Source: Molossus alvarezi (taxonomy: Eukaryota > Chordata > Mammalia > Chiroptera > Molossidae). From it: a stretch of DNA of 64,000 nt. Positions 1 to 12,926 of this stretch are shown piece by piece (the stretch's first letter is position 1; the number at the start of each line of letters is the position of its first letter). Location: positions 218,190,290 to 218,254,289 of the forward strand of contig CM073885.1 in the NCBI GenBank assembly GCA_037176705.1. The letters are read 5' to 3'. The notes under the pieces are model-generated. The model saw only the letters and a program-made list of their open reading frames with translations, was not told where the DNA came from and made no database searches. Made by a program: the position numbers and the translations under genes.

Positions 1-229
1 ATGTGTATTTGTATGTGAATATGAATTTATTTCCTAGGTCTTTTTGCTGAGAGGACCCATACGCAACACTGTCCTATAGCAAATAACACAGGGCACAGAT
101 CTTGATTTCTAAATACCTCTCTCCACTAAAAACCTAAGGGTCCCTAGAGAATTGGCTGATTTCTGGGCTGGGGTTTAAAAAAAAAAAAAAAAAAAGCCTA
201 TGATAATCCTGTAATATCTTGGCTTGCAA
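1..229. other. Unassigned AT-rich sequence
   Basis: No coding potential is visible. A run of about 17 A residues at 178-194 could be the tail of a decayed retroelement, but no family was recognised. Confidence 0.3.
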
Positions 230-1371
230 GAAAGTAATAAAACACTCAGAAAAATGAAGGGTACATGTCAAGAAAACATGAGATCTGTTTAAAGGAACTC
301 CCACTGGTCAAACATGTGACAGAATATCAAAATAAAAATGACTGTAAAAAATTATAACCCACTGAATAAAATAGATATCCTCGAGTTCATATTGATATCA
401 ACACATGATGATTACATAAATAAATGCAATAGATGGGAAGTGTCTTGCTTAGAGTCAAATGTCAACTAACAATGTAGAAGGAATCTTGACTTTAGAAAAT
501 AATTACTTAGCAACAATGAAAATAATAGATTTAGAAAAATATCATCAGTAGATGCTAATGTTAACGGACAAAAGTTTGACGAGGAAAAGGATACTTACAT
601 GGTCTCAGGACATCTCCCCGCAAATATATATTAATTTTGTATTAATTGCTTATTTCTTCATAAGTACAAAATACTTTGACAGTGGAGAAGTTTGAAAGAT
701 AACACCTTAACCAAGTGACCACAGTGCACATTGCCAGTGACAGGAAGAGTTGGCAGAGAGAACCTCTTGGTATTATACTCCGAAAAGAATACAGCACCAT
801 TTCCATTGCACTATTACCAAATACTCATACCCTAACCTTAGACAGGAGGAAATCTCCGACAGACCCCAACTGAGGGATGTTCTACAAAGTCACTGACCCA
901 TACTCTTCAAAAATGTCAAGGTCATGAAAGATGAAGGAAGACAGGAATTGTTCCAGACAGAAGAAGATTTAAGAATCATAAAAACTAAAAGCAACACATG
1001 ATTCTCATTTGGATCCAGAATCTCTAAAGCATGTCATTGGAACCAGAGTTAAAATTTGAATGGTGCCTGTGGATTAAATGGTGGAATTGTATACTGCTTA
1101 ATTCCTGATTTGTTTTATGGTTATACTGTGTTTAGGAAAGTGCCCTTGTTTTTAGGAAATATACACTGAAACACTAAGGGGTAATATCTGCAACAATTTC
1201 CAATGGTTCAGAAATAAATAATAATAAAGTTATGTAATAGAGAATGAGGCAAATATGACAAAACAGTAATACTTGCGGAAGCTGGATAAAGGATATGTGG
1301 ATGTTTTTTGTACTGTTCTTGCAACTTCTATACATATGAAATAATTTCCAAATAAAACATTTTTAAAAGAA
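230..1371 (+). mobile_element. Old LINE-1, 3' UTR fragment
   Basis: The stretch resembles the long 3' UTR of old mammalian L1 subfamilies (L1M group). It has the CTCCCACTGGTCAAA segment near 299, a TTAGGAAATATACACTGAA segment near 1153, and a closing TTCTTGCAACTTCTATAC ... AATAAAACATTTTTAAAA end just before 1372. It has no open frame. The younger Ves SINE sits immediately downstream. The subfamily is not certain; a RepeatMasker comparison would settle it. Confidence 0.6.
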
Positions 1372-1398
1372 CACAGAATGTATTGAAAAATGTATCAG

Positions 1399-1655
1399 CC
1401 CTGGCCGGTTTGGCTCAGCGGTTAGAGCGTCGGCCTGCGGTCCTGAGAGACCGGGGTTCGGTTCCCACTAAGGGCACGTACCTCGGTTGCAGTTTGTCCC
1501 CGGCCCTGGTCGGTTGTGCGGGTGGCAGCCACTCCATGTGTTTCTTTCACATCGATGTTTCTCTCTCTCTCTCTGTTCCTCTCTCTCCCTCCCACTCTAC
1601 CTGAACAAAAAATGAAAAAAAAAAATGTCCTCAGGTGAGGATAAAAAAAAAAAAA
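1399..1655 (+). mobile_element. Ves-type SINE with perfect TSD
   Basis: This is a tRNA-derived SINE with its pol III promoter visible: A box TGGCTCAGCGG at 1411-1421 and B box GGTTCGGTTCC at 1455-1465. A CT-rich stretch and the end GTCCTCAGGTGAGGATAAAA plus poly(A) follow. It lies between perfect 14-bp duplications GAAAAATGTATCAG at 1385-1398 and 1656-1669, so the insertion is fairly young. Confidence 0.95.
1411..1465 (+). promoter_or_regulatory. Internal pol III promoter (A and B boxes) of the Ves SINE
   Basis: TGGCTCAGCGG (1411-1421) fits the tRNA A-box consensus and GGTTCGGTTCC (1455-1465) fits the B-box consensus GGTTCGANNCC with one change. The spacing of about 34 bases is tRNA-like. 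Such promoters normally drive SINE transcription; activity of this copy is not known. Confidence 0.7.
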
Positions 1656-1669
1656 GAAAAATGTATCAG

Positions 1670-4600
1670 TTTACTAGCCAAATAAATGACAAGACATAAA
1701 AAAGACAACAGGAGTCTCATGCAAAATTACCATGGTCACCAGAATGGTTGTATTCTTCAAGTTTTTTTTGCATCAGAAATGAATACTCATGTGTTAAAAA
1801 CTAAAAATTACAAATTATTATAGAGAGTAAGATAAAGAACATTAAACTAGAAATTAGGAGCCCATTAAATCTCTGATAATCTCCACCCTAGTAGCCTCAG
1901 GATATCATTTACTTTCCTGAGCCTCAAGATTATTTAGTTATAAAGTGAGTGATTAAACCATAAACTCCCTTTTATGTCCAAAATTCTATGATTCAACTTC
2001 TTCCAATTAATGGTTCAAATCAAAATACCAGTGCCTACGTATTGGATATTTCACTGAGCGCAAAATCGGTGATAAAATTTGTTGGACTACTATTTTGGGA
2101 TGATTCTAAATTTGACAATATGGAAAAAAAAATCTAAAGGTATTTAAAATACTTCCTCATTTCTCTGCATCTGATGGAAGAATCATGGCCTGAGTTGAAT
2201 TCCAGTAACTGCCTATATCAAGTCTCTGAAGTGATTATCAAATTGGCTACATTTTCCTTCTTAACCCTTTAGCACACTCTTTGCTCACTTAGCATAGCTG
2301 ATGAGGAAATCACACAAGCAAGCTCATGGGCTCATCACGCAGATGACTCAGTGAACCCTCACCCTGGCCAGCCATCTGGCATATGCTTGTTATCGGTCAC
2401 AAGGTCAGCTGAGTGGTCATATGTGGATATATCATTACAAATTCATCACAGATAGAAAAATAATTCACAGATCACATCCAATTCAAAGTTGGCTATCAAT
2501 ATCACTTTTCAGTATGAACACAGGACCTCAAATAACTTCTGGTGCTTTCACTATATGCTATTTACCTCAAAATCCTCCTCTTTCATTTCAGACCCTGCTC
2601 AAATTTCACATTCTTGCCACTACCGTTTTGCCCTTTAGTGATTAATACCTGCTTAGCTTTGCCACTCTTTTGGGCAGAATCAGGAGGCCTAAAATCTAAA
2701 ATGCACATATTATCTATTAAAATCTTCCAAATTTGTAACCTATGCAAAGGTGCACCCCTTTTAACCGCCCCTATGTCACTGTGTCCCAATCCAACACACA
2801 CACAAAAAATGCTGCGGTTAAATAAATACCTCTCTGATGGGTCATGAGAGTGATATATTTATCCTGTTCTCACAAGTGCAATAATGTAATAAAGCTGACT
2901 TTTCATATAAGATGTCCATGTATTCAAAAGTCTATTTTAAAAGCCTTACTAGCCAAAGACATGATGAAGAAACAAACATGTGGTTAGACATTCACTCTGG
3001 AGCTTCAAATAGGGATGTCTTTAAACTGCTCTCTTCTGAATGTGAGTCTACAGTGAGTCAGTATTGGGAATCAGAAAGCAATGTGTTTTCAGTGAGCCAG
3101 CACCATTATACCCTAAATCCTTTGGTAATGGGAGATGTACAGCACAAACCTTTACACAGAAGGAACGACCCTCTCAAGAAACAAGGCTCCGGAGCCCTCA
3201 GATGAGCAGAGGATCCCTCTGTGATTGGTTATACGGGATATAATTCAAATGCGTGTTGGTTCTCATTCCCACTCTGTCAGAAGAAAGCCAAGAGACAAGA
3301 GTGTAAAACAGGAGGATCTCATTCTGCTTGAATATTACATTAACCTATGAACACTAGTGCTCCTTGGTCAGCTTTTTCGGGGCTTGCTGTCGCTGCAGCA
3401 TTGCTGACCTGGTAGGTCTGATTATGAATGATCAATGGGCCTATTTGCAATAAAAGTCTTTGCACAGACCTGGCCCCTCAGCCCTTATTCACTCATGCAG
3501 ATAATAACGGCAGTTCAAGGCAGTTGCCCATAACTCCAAGCTTCATTAAACAAAGGGAATGTCACCAAAAGTCCCTTTAACTATCTTTTTGCTGCTAGGC
3601 AGAGAAAAATTGCCATTCTGAAGAAATGGAATTTACAGTGTTAATAAAATAAGGATTAGTGTATCCCTGTGCTCTATTCTGCAGATCTATTTTGAGCTGC
3701 CACTGCGGAAACGCACCCCTTTCACAGGGAGCAGAGTGAGAAGTAGGAACAAAGGATCTGTGTGCCTGAGGTCAGATTCTGCTCCAGAGGAAATATTTCA
3801 GTGGGATTTTTCAGATCTGTGACGGGGAATGGGGTGTTGCCACTCCTCCCCATTCATCACAGACACAACTGGTGTGAGGCTGGCGTCTCAAAGCTTTGGA
3901 GGTTGGGGAAGAGCGGTGGGGAGACTCCAGAAAAGGTCAGTGTGGACCTGAAAAGAGGGTCCCCCTGGGGTACACTGGGACATGAAGTCTGCCCACTGTC
4001 CAGTCTCTGGAAGGCTGTAACGTTTTGGTTACCCCTTTTCTCAGGCAGAACATATTAACAAGTCATTATTGTTTGGAGGAAGTGTTGACCTTAGATGTTT
4101 TTATAAGGATGGTCATCTAAGGCACAGCCCCTCCTGCGTCACCTGACTCACTCCTCACATGACTCACATTCCACTCTGCGCCCCAGGCGTCTCTCCTCCG
4201 CTACCCTCACACACGTTCGTTTCCCTAGCTGTTTAGAATACACATTCGCTGTTCTTTTATAGTCCTTTCCCTTAAGACTAGACTTTAAGTATGTCTTTAA
4301 AATATTTTGTTGCCTAAATAACACTGCTATGATTTGAAACTCACAGAGAAATAAAGCTTTTGTGGGGTTTTGGGGGGCAGGGGTTATATCTTTATTGTTG
4401 AAAGTATTAGTTTTGAATGACTGAATAATCCAAGTCGAAAGTTCAGGTTCCTTCAAAATCAATTAAATGTCCACTTCTGGATAATAATTGGTATTTTTAC
4501 TCCAACTCTTCTGCAATAAAGATTCAAGAAAAATGAAAACAACGAACAAAGGAGAAATTGCTCCATGAAATGAATAAAATCACGAAGCAGATAAATTAGG

Positions 4601-5403
4601 CCCCAAATAAAACATCTTTCTATGAGAAATTTTTGGTCTCAATCATTTGGAAATATTTTTTCCTGCTTTGACCCATAAAAAATAGACATAAATTCTGAGG
4701 TACACATACATGGACACACAGTACACGACAGACTAGTTGTTTTGTGCTAATTCACTACTAAATGCCAAGAAAATGGGCTACCAAATTTTCCTCCCATTCT
4801 CAACTTGACAAGCAACTTGCACACAGTAGTAGTCTGCAGAGCATCCCTCTTTTTAAGCAGAAAGCTTTTCCTTTTAATTCCATCTCAAACTTATAAAATT
4901 CTATGAGTCTATCTGCTCACACAAAGGCCAACACTTGTTTATGGCCCCCATGTCACCCTATACCAATTTATGGGAAGGAAAATGTCGAAAATTTTCCAAA
5001 AAAGTGAAAGGGGATGGTGTGGTCATTTCAGTGGAAATAACATAAATAAAAATTTTTTTTTAAATACAGAGAAAGAATATTCCTAAGATGCTCCCCTGGG
5101 AAAGGATGCCACGTAAAGAATTGCTGGGGGACCTTAATATGAGTGGCTCAAAGGAAAAACTAAGGGAAGACAGTTATATTCCAACAAATTAAAGGGTGGA
5201 AGTTGTACTGGATTTTGACCAAAAAAGAGATTTCAGCCAATAAAGCCAGAACTTTTGAATCACAAAAACTACCAAATTTGCTCAGAAGATTTTGACCATC
5301 TATGGGAGATACTTCAGGAGAGAGCATTACTGAAATGGGGGAGAGATTATTTTTAGATTATTTTAAAAATGATTCAAACTTTAAGAATTTTATAACTATA
5401 AAA
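1670..5403. other. Unique intergenic DNA, no gene recognised
   Basis: About 3.7 kb holds only short chance open frames (the longest near 100 codons, with no recognisable protein). Nothing resembles exons with convincing splice sites. The stretch 3340-3600 is less AT-rich and repeat-free and could be a conserved non-coding element, but that needs alignment to other mammals. Confidence 0.4.
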
Positions 5404-5457
5404 TGAGTTGGGAGCTAGGAACATTTATGATGAGTTGGGAGCTAGGAACATTTATGA
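5404..5457. repeat. Exact tandem duplication, 27-bp unit x 2
   Basis: The unit begins TGAGTTGGGAGCTAGGAAC and is repeated once without change (5404-5430 and 5431-5457). It is a simple local duplication in otherwise unique sequence. Confidence 0.95.
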
Positions 5458-5606
5458 AGTAAACACATAAGAAAGGTACCATTTATTTACTCTAACATCA
5501 TCTTCAATGTGGACTTGAGTCCTGTTTGGCCTTTTCAGTAGGACATATGTGGCCAAGAGGATGATGTGGCCTTTAATATCATGAACTGTAATTTTGTTTA
5601 ATGAAA

Positions 5607-5741
5607 TTTTTTTTTTTTTTTATCCTCACCCGAGGACACAAAATTATAATTTTTTTTGGTATGTGCCCCTAGCAGGAACCGAACCCGGGACTCTCTGGTC
5701 TGCAGGCCAATGCTCCAACCGCTGAGCCAAACCGGCCAGGA
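5607..5741 (-). mobile_element. Ves-type SINE, internally deleted (head-only form)
   Basis: Read on the minus strand, a SINE head (GGCCGGTTTGGCTCAGCGG, then TTGGAGCATTGGCCTGCAG) runs to GGGGCACATACC and then straight into an A-run. The usual middle and CT-rich part are missing, and a remnant GAGGATAAAA end follows. Short flanking repeats (TTAATGAA near 5599 / CTAATGAA near 5742) mark the target site. The same internal break occurs in the copy at 24079-24202. Confidence 0.8.
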
Positions 5742-6249
5742 CTAATGAATTTTTTTTAACTGAGCAATGACAGTGTACTATAAAGTGATTCCATGTATAG
5801 AAACTCCCTGTGGCATTAAGATGTCCAGGTTTAAGTAGTTCAGTTCCTTGGCTATTTGAAATAGGCTGATTATCTCAATTCACTTTTGGTAAGAAGCCCA
5901 TAGTTTTCATTTTAAAGCTCAGGAATAAGATATTCATATGTCCTCTTTCCTCCCACATTCTTCCAAAGCCTGAGAAGCTTCTGTCCAATACTATCCATTC
6001 AGACTGAAAGACTAGCTGAGCTATTCAAAGCTTCTCCTCAGGCACGTAGGGCTTTGTGCTATTGTCTGGCTGTATAATACTCAAATGGATTCTGTGTTCA
6101 AGCTGTTCATACACCTCCCACCAGCTGGAATACACATCTTGAGCATTTGCGTCTTTTATCCGTTATTTTTAATCCAGGCAGTTCAGGGTTTGTTCTGTTT
6201 TGTTTGGGATCCTGCATTATGTCCTTGGCCTCCAGTATTGAGATTTATT

Positions 6250-6395
6250 TCAGCATACTTCTACTAGAATATAAATGCTGATGGGTGATATTGTTCATAT
6301 GTAGTGGGTAGGAACTGTTCATGTTTTAGTCTTTTTGTATCTTCCACAGCACTTAGCACAATGCCTTGCACACCATGGATGTTCGACCCAGGTGT
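6250..6395 (+). mobile_element. L2 LINE fossil, 3' end
   Basis: The segment has the order ACTAGAATATAAATGC ... TCTTCCACAGCACTTAGCA ... ATGCCTTGCACACCATGG, which matches the conserved 3' end of L2. It is strongly diverged and has no coding potential. Confidence 0.5.
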
Positions 6396-6455
6396 GTGAT
6401 ACTCAGTCTTTTTCCACCTGTCCAAAAAAGTGCTGCCTTAAAAAGTAAAATGATG

Positions 6456-6670
6456 CCCTGGCCAGTTCGGCTCAGTGGTTAGAGTGTTGGCCCATGTTTG
6501 GTTCCCGGGTTCCGTTCCCGCTAAGGGCATGTACCTTGGTTAGGGTTTGTCCCCGGCCCCAGTTGGGGTCGTGTGGGTGGCAAACACTTGATGTGTCTCT
6601 CTCACATCGATGTTTCTTCCCCCCCCCCCCCATCTGAAGATAAATGCAAAAATGTCATCAGGTGAGGATA
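6456..6670 (+). mobile_element. Ves-type SINE with perfect TSD
   Basis: A full SINE with A box GGCTCAGTGG and a CACATCGATGTTTC core. The usual CT repeat is replaced by a run of 13 C residues (6619-6631). Perfect 16-bp duplications AAAAAGTAAAATGATG lie at 6440-6455 and 6671-6686. Confidence 0.93.
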
Positions 6671-6689
6671 AAAAAGTAAAATGATGCTG

Positions 6690-8135
6690 AAATGGTGACA
6701 TTTACAAAACATCATGCACTGGAATAATGTTTTCATACTTCTTATTCTTTTCAATAGTAATTGATCAATTTACTATTGACGTCTAAGAGATTCAAAGTTC
6801 CCGGTCATCTACCATTTAAAATCAACAACCTTAGTTTTCCAAAATGAAAGTAAGAACAAGAAAGCCTAACTAAAAAGAGTAAAATCGATTATTGAGCCAC
6901 TTCATGATTTTCCTACATGGATACTTATATCTCTGAGTCACTAAATATTTTCTACAGAAAGAGGCCTTAGCAACTAACAAGTTCAGCTTCCTAAAGCAAA
7001 AGATAGACTGTTCTATGTTTAAAAAAAAAAAATCTGTTTCTGTCATTGTTTTTATACAAGAGGACCAAAATCTTGGTTAGATTGTTAAAAAGAGAAGGTG
7101 CTGGGAGTGTAAGTGTGAGTGAAAGGCAAGGTCTTCCCTCCCTTCTTCAGCTTGCTCAGTAAACACCGACACCTCTAGCGGGGCAGCCTGAGTTTCTGCT
7201 CTGGTGTAGCTTGCTCAGGGGGTAACAGATGATAACGATGTGTTGAAGACACGTACTACTCATGTTTCCATCTAAATGAGGACATTTCCACTCTATTCCC
7301 CAGGGTTCACAGCATGAACAAGGGACTCACTCCTCTCATGGGAAGAGTGACTGATCTAATGGAGGAATTTGGGAAAAGTAATTGAGTACATTCAGCTCAG
7401 CATCTTCTGGGTCCCTCTCTTTAAGAGCCAGCTTGACTTCAGGATGCAAGCTTTTGGGGCACTCTCCCGTATGATAACTTAGAAGATCAAGTCCTACCTT
7501 TGCAAGAGAGGCTGTGGTTCTGAGGAGAGAGGAAGGGCTCATCCAGTGATATATTAGCAAGCCCTCTTTGTTTGTAAATCTAAAGTAATATTCACTATGA
7601 GTGATAAGGATTCCTATTTGTCTGAGGTCTATGTCCTATTTCTCAGTTGTTGTAAAACTTGCAAGAAGAAAGAGATGAACAAAATTTTTAAAGTCAGTTT
7701 TTAAGCTTAGGCATTAAAGAACTATAACTATGAACTATCCTTTGGAATCATAATGATTTTAATACCAATATTGAAAGTTATTAGGTAATTCAGCTTCCAA
7801 GTTTTCCACATTAAAATAATCTGTGTTCTAATTTTATACTATGTTCCTTTTAGTAAAACAGAAAAATTTGAACTGTTATTACTAAACATGGTATCCATTT
7901 CTTGTGAATAATATTTATATTGGTCATTACATTAAATGTATACATAAATTTATAATTTGGAGGTTTGAACAACAGAACAGTTTTATCAGTTTACTTATGC
8001 TAGCATCACAATGAACATTAACTCTCTTGCTGTGGACAACATCATTCCCAGACACACCATATTTGAAACATAGCCATATACTTTCAACTACCATCTTTAT
8101 CATCATACCAAATTTCTGGATGGTTTTCAAAATAT
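6690..8135. other. Unique intergenic DNA, nothing recognised
   Basis: The sequence is AT-rich. A 12-A run lies near 7020. Open frames of up to 74 codons occur but have no recognisable product. Confidence 0.35.
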
Positions 8136-8139
8136 TTTC

Positions 8140-8330
8140 ACTTATATTATTTTAGTCAACCCTTACAATAGCACCATAAATTGAGTAGCGCAAATAGTTT
8201 TATCTGTGTTTTACAATGAAAAAGTTCACAAAGAGAGATTATGTAACTTGTTCAAGTAACTCACCCAGTAGTAAAAAAAAAAAAGTTGATACTGATAACC
8301 AAGTGTCCTGCCTCCTATTTCTACATATTT
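8140..8330 (-). mobile_element. MIR-like SINE fossil
   Basis: TTTACAATGAAAAAGTTCAC ... TATGTAACTTGTTCAAGTAACTCACCCAGTAGT matches the minus-strand MIR pattern (ATTTTACAGATGAGGAAACTGAGG ... AAGTAACTTGCCCAAGGTCAC). It is strongly diverged. Confidence 0.5.
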
Positions 8331-8530
8331 TTTTCTATATTTATTATATTGTCACTATATTACATACTTACAAGGGAAACATTAATTTTGAGTGACTAAA
8401 ACTGTAAAGTTTGTTTTTGTTTGGCCTCCAAGAGCACATTAATTCAGTGTAATTAAAAATACTGATTGCTAGTACATTGCTTAGCAAATAACAACAATAA
8501 CAAAAATAATATAAGGCTCTAAATGTATTA

Positions 8531-8592
8531 AGTAGATGGATAGATGAACAAATGGATGGATGGTTGAAGGATGGATGGACGGATGGATAAAT
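8531..8592. repeat. (GGAT)n-type microsatellite
   Basis: An interrupted tetranucleotide repeat of GATG/GGAT units (ATGGATGGATGG, ATGGATGGACGGATGG). It is an ordinary simple repeat. Confidence 0.9.
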
Positions 8593-8599
8593 GTGCAAT

Positions 8600-10940
8600 A
8601 GGCCTACAGATAGAAGAATAAAATGTGACTCTTAAGGACAAATAGGGAACACAAGAATAGCTTGACTACGTGTTGCTATGTGCTATAAGAGAGACAGGTA
8701 CAGATGACAGAACTAAGGGAACAGATGACAGAACAATTCATGATACCACATTTTGAGATCATTCTACAAATGTTGTACCATTGAACCACTGAAATGTTCT
8801 TTATGCTGTAAAAAAAAAGAATTGGGAGTAATGAAGCATAAAGGTCCCACTGTCAGAATTTTTCAAAGAAAGATACCTTAGAATCCATGAAAATCAACAA
8901 AGGAGCTAGGAATTTGAAACCCTAAAGAACTTAACTGAAAAATCCAGCCCTACATGTTTTTTATTAGAGCAGTGACATCCAGATGGGGTGGAGGGCAGAG
9001 GGGAGACGCATAATGTCATGTCCATGTATATTTAGTAGTAAAAGAAAGCATTGAACCAAGGCATTAACCAGACACATTTCTAACCTTGACACGAGTTGCC
9101 GATGAAATGGCCCTAAGAATAAACAGCACAATTGGCCTTATTTTGACCTGAGTTAGCAAGGGCTTTTAGCAGGAGTTTTGTCATGCAAATTCCCCCTTGA
9201 ACAAGAACAGAACGCATTGTTCAAGTTGCTCAGACAGCGCTGGGTGTCAGTAGCTGACACAAGAGAACTTGGGTAGAAGCAGAACATGGATCTTTCAGGA
9301 GGAGTGGTGAGTGTTAATGGGATTTAACAGAGTGAAAGGAAACTATTCTAGGACAGATAATAGATGAATCCAAAATACTTTGGCATTTTCATCGAATATG
9401 CTGTTTAGGGAAAAAGCACAGTCTGCACCCTAACACCTGCTGGACCTAATGGACTCTGAAATGTTGTTTCAGAATTAATCAAGGCATTTAAAATCATAGC
9501 TGCAGTCTCCATTCACTATTCCTGTGCATAAATGTGCTGATCCCGATACTAATCCATGTCGGGTGACTTCAGCAATATATCACTATAATTGCCATTTTAG
9601 GGCTGCAAATTGGAGCTAAAATAACCAGATGCAAAAGAGATGGCCATATCATACTCTCAAGATGGATCTTCAAAGTTCAAGGAGAGTTCAAGCATGGAAG
9701 AGGCAATAGATAGGGGTCAAGTGTAAGGGGATTGTTCATGTTCAAGAAGAATTAACTTTACAAATATATTGTTTCTGAGGTGGTAATTGTCCCATCTTAC
9801 AGTTATTCATACCTCATTTACTCGTTGCATTCTTCTCAAGCATTTAATGAAATGAATTTGATTTTGACAAAATATTCTATTTCAAAATTGCCATTAATTT
9901 TCAAGATATTTTATTCCCCTCTAAATTATCTGTTTTAAAGTGGTAGAGACTGGATTTAGAAAATCTAATATTTCCCTAGCTAATCTTCTGGCAAGAGTCC
10001 ACGTCAGTTTCAGATATTTCCTTCCTAGCTTAGTCAACTAAATCACTGAACTAAAAAGTGTCACCAACATCCCAAACATCCCAAACTCAAAATGCAAGGT
10101 CACAGTTCTGTCCCATGGGAGTAAGACTAAGGCAGTTTTCTAACTTCTCTGTCACATGTTCTCACTCTGGGACTGTAATATGCAAATGAAAGCCTACCCC
10201 ATGGTCATTTGTTTATATGAAAATGAGACCAATTTGGAAAGTCAGAGGCAAAAGAGAACCCCTGTGACTACTTCAGTATCAAAGTGGCCAAAAAAATGAC
10301 AGTTACCTGCTAAAAAGAAAGCACAATACCTCTATATTTCAAAATCCAAATTTGTTAACATAGTACTCAAGTACCTTCACAATCTGGAGTCGACCTTCTT
10401 ATTTAACACTTTTTTCTTCACAAGCCCTAGCACTCCACTTCTGCCGCAACAAATGGCTCACCGTTCCCCAAAGGACAAGTCCCATGCCAACCCTGGAGCC
10501 TTTTCAAATGTTCTTCTCTGTACATGGCAGGTCTCTCTTCCCTTTTTCTCTAGCTAGTATACGATATTCATTCTTTAATACCTCGCTGAAATGTGGCCAT
10601 GCTCGTCTGACCAGCCATTCCAACACAGAACCGTTAGTTCTTTACTGTTTGCTTTCCCACAGTGCAGAATGCAAGCGTCCGCTGCAAGAACTGCACAGCA
10701 GAGGTATTTTCTTTGTGTCTATCACCCTCGCCTATACTATCAGGTAATCAAGTACATGAACCAGTTTTCATAATTGTTGGAATAATATTAAATGTAGGTA
10801 ATAACAATTTGCAAAATTATAAAGCAATATTAAAATTGTAGTTATTTTACTGTTATTTCTCACAATAAGCAATATATCTTAGGTGTTTGTTTGTGTCCAG
10901 TCCAGCAATCATCAGAATAAAGGGGATACAATATTTGAAG
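8600..10940. other. Unique intergenic DNA with possible conserved non-coding stretch
   Basis: No repeat or gene is recognised over 2.3 kb. The segment around 9460-9620 is balanced in composition and repeat-free, so it is a candidate conserved element by appearance only. An open frame at 10484-10747 has no recognisable product. Confidence 0.35.
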
Positions 10941-10949
10941 AAATAATGG

Positions 10950-11815
10950 TCAAAATTTTTCAATATTTGATGAAAATTTTAATTAAACACAAGTGAAATA
11001 AACACAAAATCAAATCAAGACACATAATAATTAAATTGCCGAAAACTAATACTAAAGAGAAAATTGTGAATGCAGACAGTGAAAAAGGCCATATTACATA
11101 AAATATGGACCAAAGATAAAAATAACTTCAGACACCAAAAGCAATGCAATGCCACTTTTAAAGTGCTGAGACAGGGCTATGGGCACACAGTGCAATATAC
11201 AGATCATGTACCCTAGAAACGTGCACTTGAAATGTATATGATCTTATTAAACAATGTCACCCCAATAAATTTAGTGAAAATATAAATAAATAATGTGTTG
11301 AAATAAAAAGTAGTAAAACTAGGATTGTATACCTGGGGAAAATCTTCTAAAATGAATGCAAAAGATGTATATTTTAGAAAAAAAAACACAACTCAGAGAC
11401 TTTTTTGCATCAGACTTCCATTTAAAAGCATTAAAAGTAATTCTTTAGGCTAAAGAAAATAACACTATATAGAAAGGTCAATATACACAAAGAAGTCTAA
11501 GAATTCCAAGGGTGTAGATATGTGGTAAATATAATTATTTTTGTCATTTTAAAGTTTCTTTAAGAAATAAGTAAATGTAAACAAAAATAGTAACAGTATT
11601 TTGAGGTTTGTAACATGGAAAAAATGTACAATAGAACAAAAGATTGGAGAAGAAAATGAAAGTATGCAGCTCTAAGATTATTATAATATGCATAAAATGA
11701 TCTAATATTATTTGAAAGTACTTTATAATGTAAAGTACTTTACATTGTACACCTAAAACTAATATATGTCAATTAATATATGTATGTATGTCAATTATAT
11801 CTTTATAAAAAAACT
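10950..11815 (+). mobile_element. Old LINE-1 pieces (ORF1 C-terminal part and 3' ends)
   Basis: The stretch 10950-11160 resembles the coding sequence for the C-terminal domain of old L1 ORF1 (ACACATAATAATTAAATTGCC ...). 11160-11290 has an L1-type 3' end (AATGTCACCCCAATAAATTTA), the same end seen on the minus strand at 61600. 11740-11815 has a second 3' end (TTGTACACCTAAAACTAATA). No frame is intact. Confidence 0.6.
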
Positions 11816-12401
11816 GAAAAAATAAAATTAAATATGAGCACAGATTAACAGTAAAAGGATAGAAAACAAAAAAACATGTACCCACTAATTAAAAGTACAG
11901 TTCAGGAATTAGGAATATGACAGTATATAAAATGGGCATTTCAAAAGACAAAAGTGTTAATTGGTCAAGAAAACAGAGCAACACAAAATGTGTATATTCT
12001 AAATAACAGTTTCAAAACACTTAAAGAAAAAGCTGAAAGAAAAAGAGACAAATCCACAGACATAGTTGGAGATTTCAACACTACACTTCATGAACTGATA
12101 GAATATATAGACACAAAAGGCTACATAAGACTTGAATAACACAATCAACCAAGATGGAAAACTGACATTAGGAGGACTCATCCCAACAAAGCAAGCCTGA
12201 ATCAACTTAAAATCATTGAAATCATACAGGGTATGTACTCTGACCATAATGTTATTAAATCATAAATCAATTTTAAAAAAAACTCCTGGAAATGCCAAAT
12301 ATTTGGAAATTAAATGACTCTCTTCTGAATAATCCATGGTTCAAGTAAGAACGCAAAGGAAAATTAAAAATGGCTTTACCTGATAGAAACAAAACACAAT
12401 A

Positions 12402-12926
12402 CAGTCATCCCTTGTTTATCAGGGTTAATCCGTTCCAGACTCTAGCGGTTGCACCCGGCGTGGAAGGATTCCTGGGGTGCTCGAATACACAGGCCTACAG
12501 CCCATACATACAGTAATTTTAATTGTAATTCTAATACAGGGGTATATAATTGACTCAGACAACTGAGCACGCGCTGTATCATTTTCACTGTCTTGATCAA
12601 CTTTTTTTATTTATCCTCACCTGAGGACATTTTTCCATATTTTGTTCAGAAAGAGTGGGAGGGAGAGAGAGAGAGAAACATCAACGTGAAAGGGACACAT
12701 CGAGTGCTTACCACCCGCACGACCCAACCAGGGCCGGGGACAAACTGCAACCGAGGGACGTGCCCTTAGTGGGAACTGAACCCGGGTCTCTCTGGACTGC
12801 AGGCTGACACTCTAACCGCTGAGCCAAACCGGCCAGGGCTCCATCAACTTTTTAATGAATATATTTGAAAAGGCCGCGATAGAGTGAAGCCCCGAAAGTC
12901 GAAGCGCAAAGTGGCGAGGGAGGCTG
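12402..12926. mobile_element. Tigger/pogo-like non-autonomous DNA transposon
   Basis: The left end CAGTCATCCCTTGTTTATC and right end GGCGAGGGAGGCTG are imperfect terminal inverted repeats. They sit between TA dinucleotides (12400-12401 and 12927-12928), as expected for Tc1/mariner-superfamily elements. It inserted into an old L1 ORF2 and was itself hit by the SINE at 12608-12842, leaving about 280 bp of its own sequence. No transposase frame remains. Confidence 0.75.
12608..12842 (-). mobile_element. Ves-type SINE nested in the Tigger-like element
   Basis: A full SINE on the minus strand (head GCCCTGGCCGGTTTGGCTCAG at its right end, TATCCTCACCTGAGGACAT at its left end). Duplications of about 11-12 bp (ATCAACTTTTT) lie near 12597 and 12843. 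It shows the order of events L1, then Tigger-like, then SINE. Confidence 0.92.

Noticed and set aside
2261..2821. Possible piggyBac-like element between TTAA sites, starting CCCTTTAGCACACTC
   Set aside because: The right end (ATGCTGCGGTTAA) does not form a convincing inverted repeat with the left end, and TTAA is frequent by chance.
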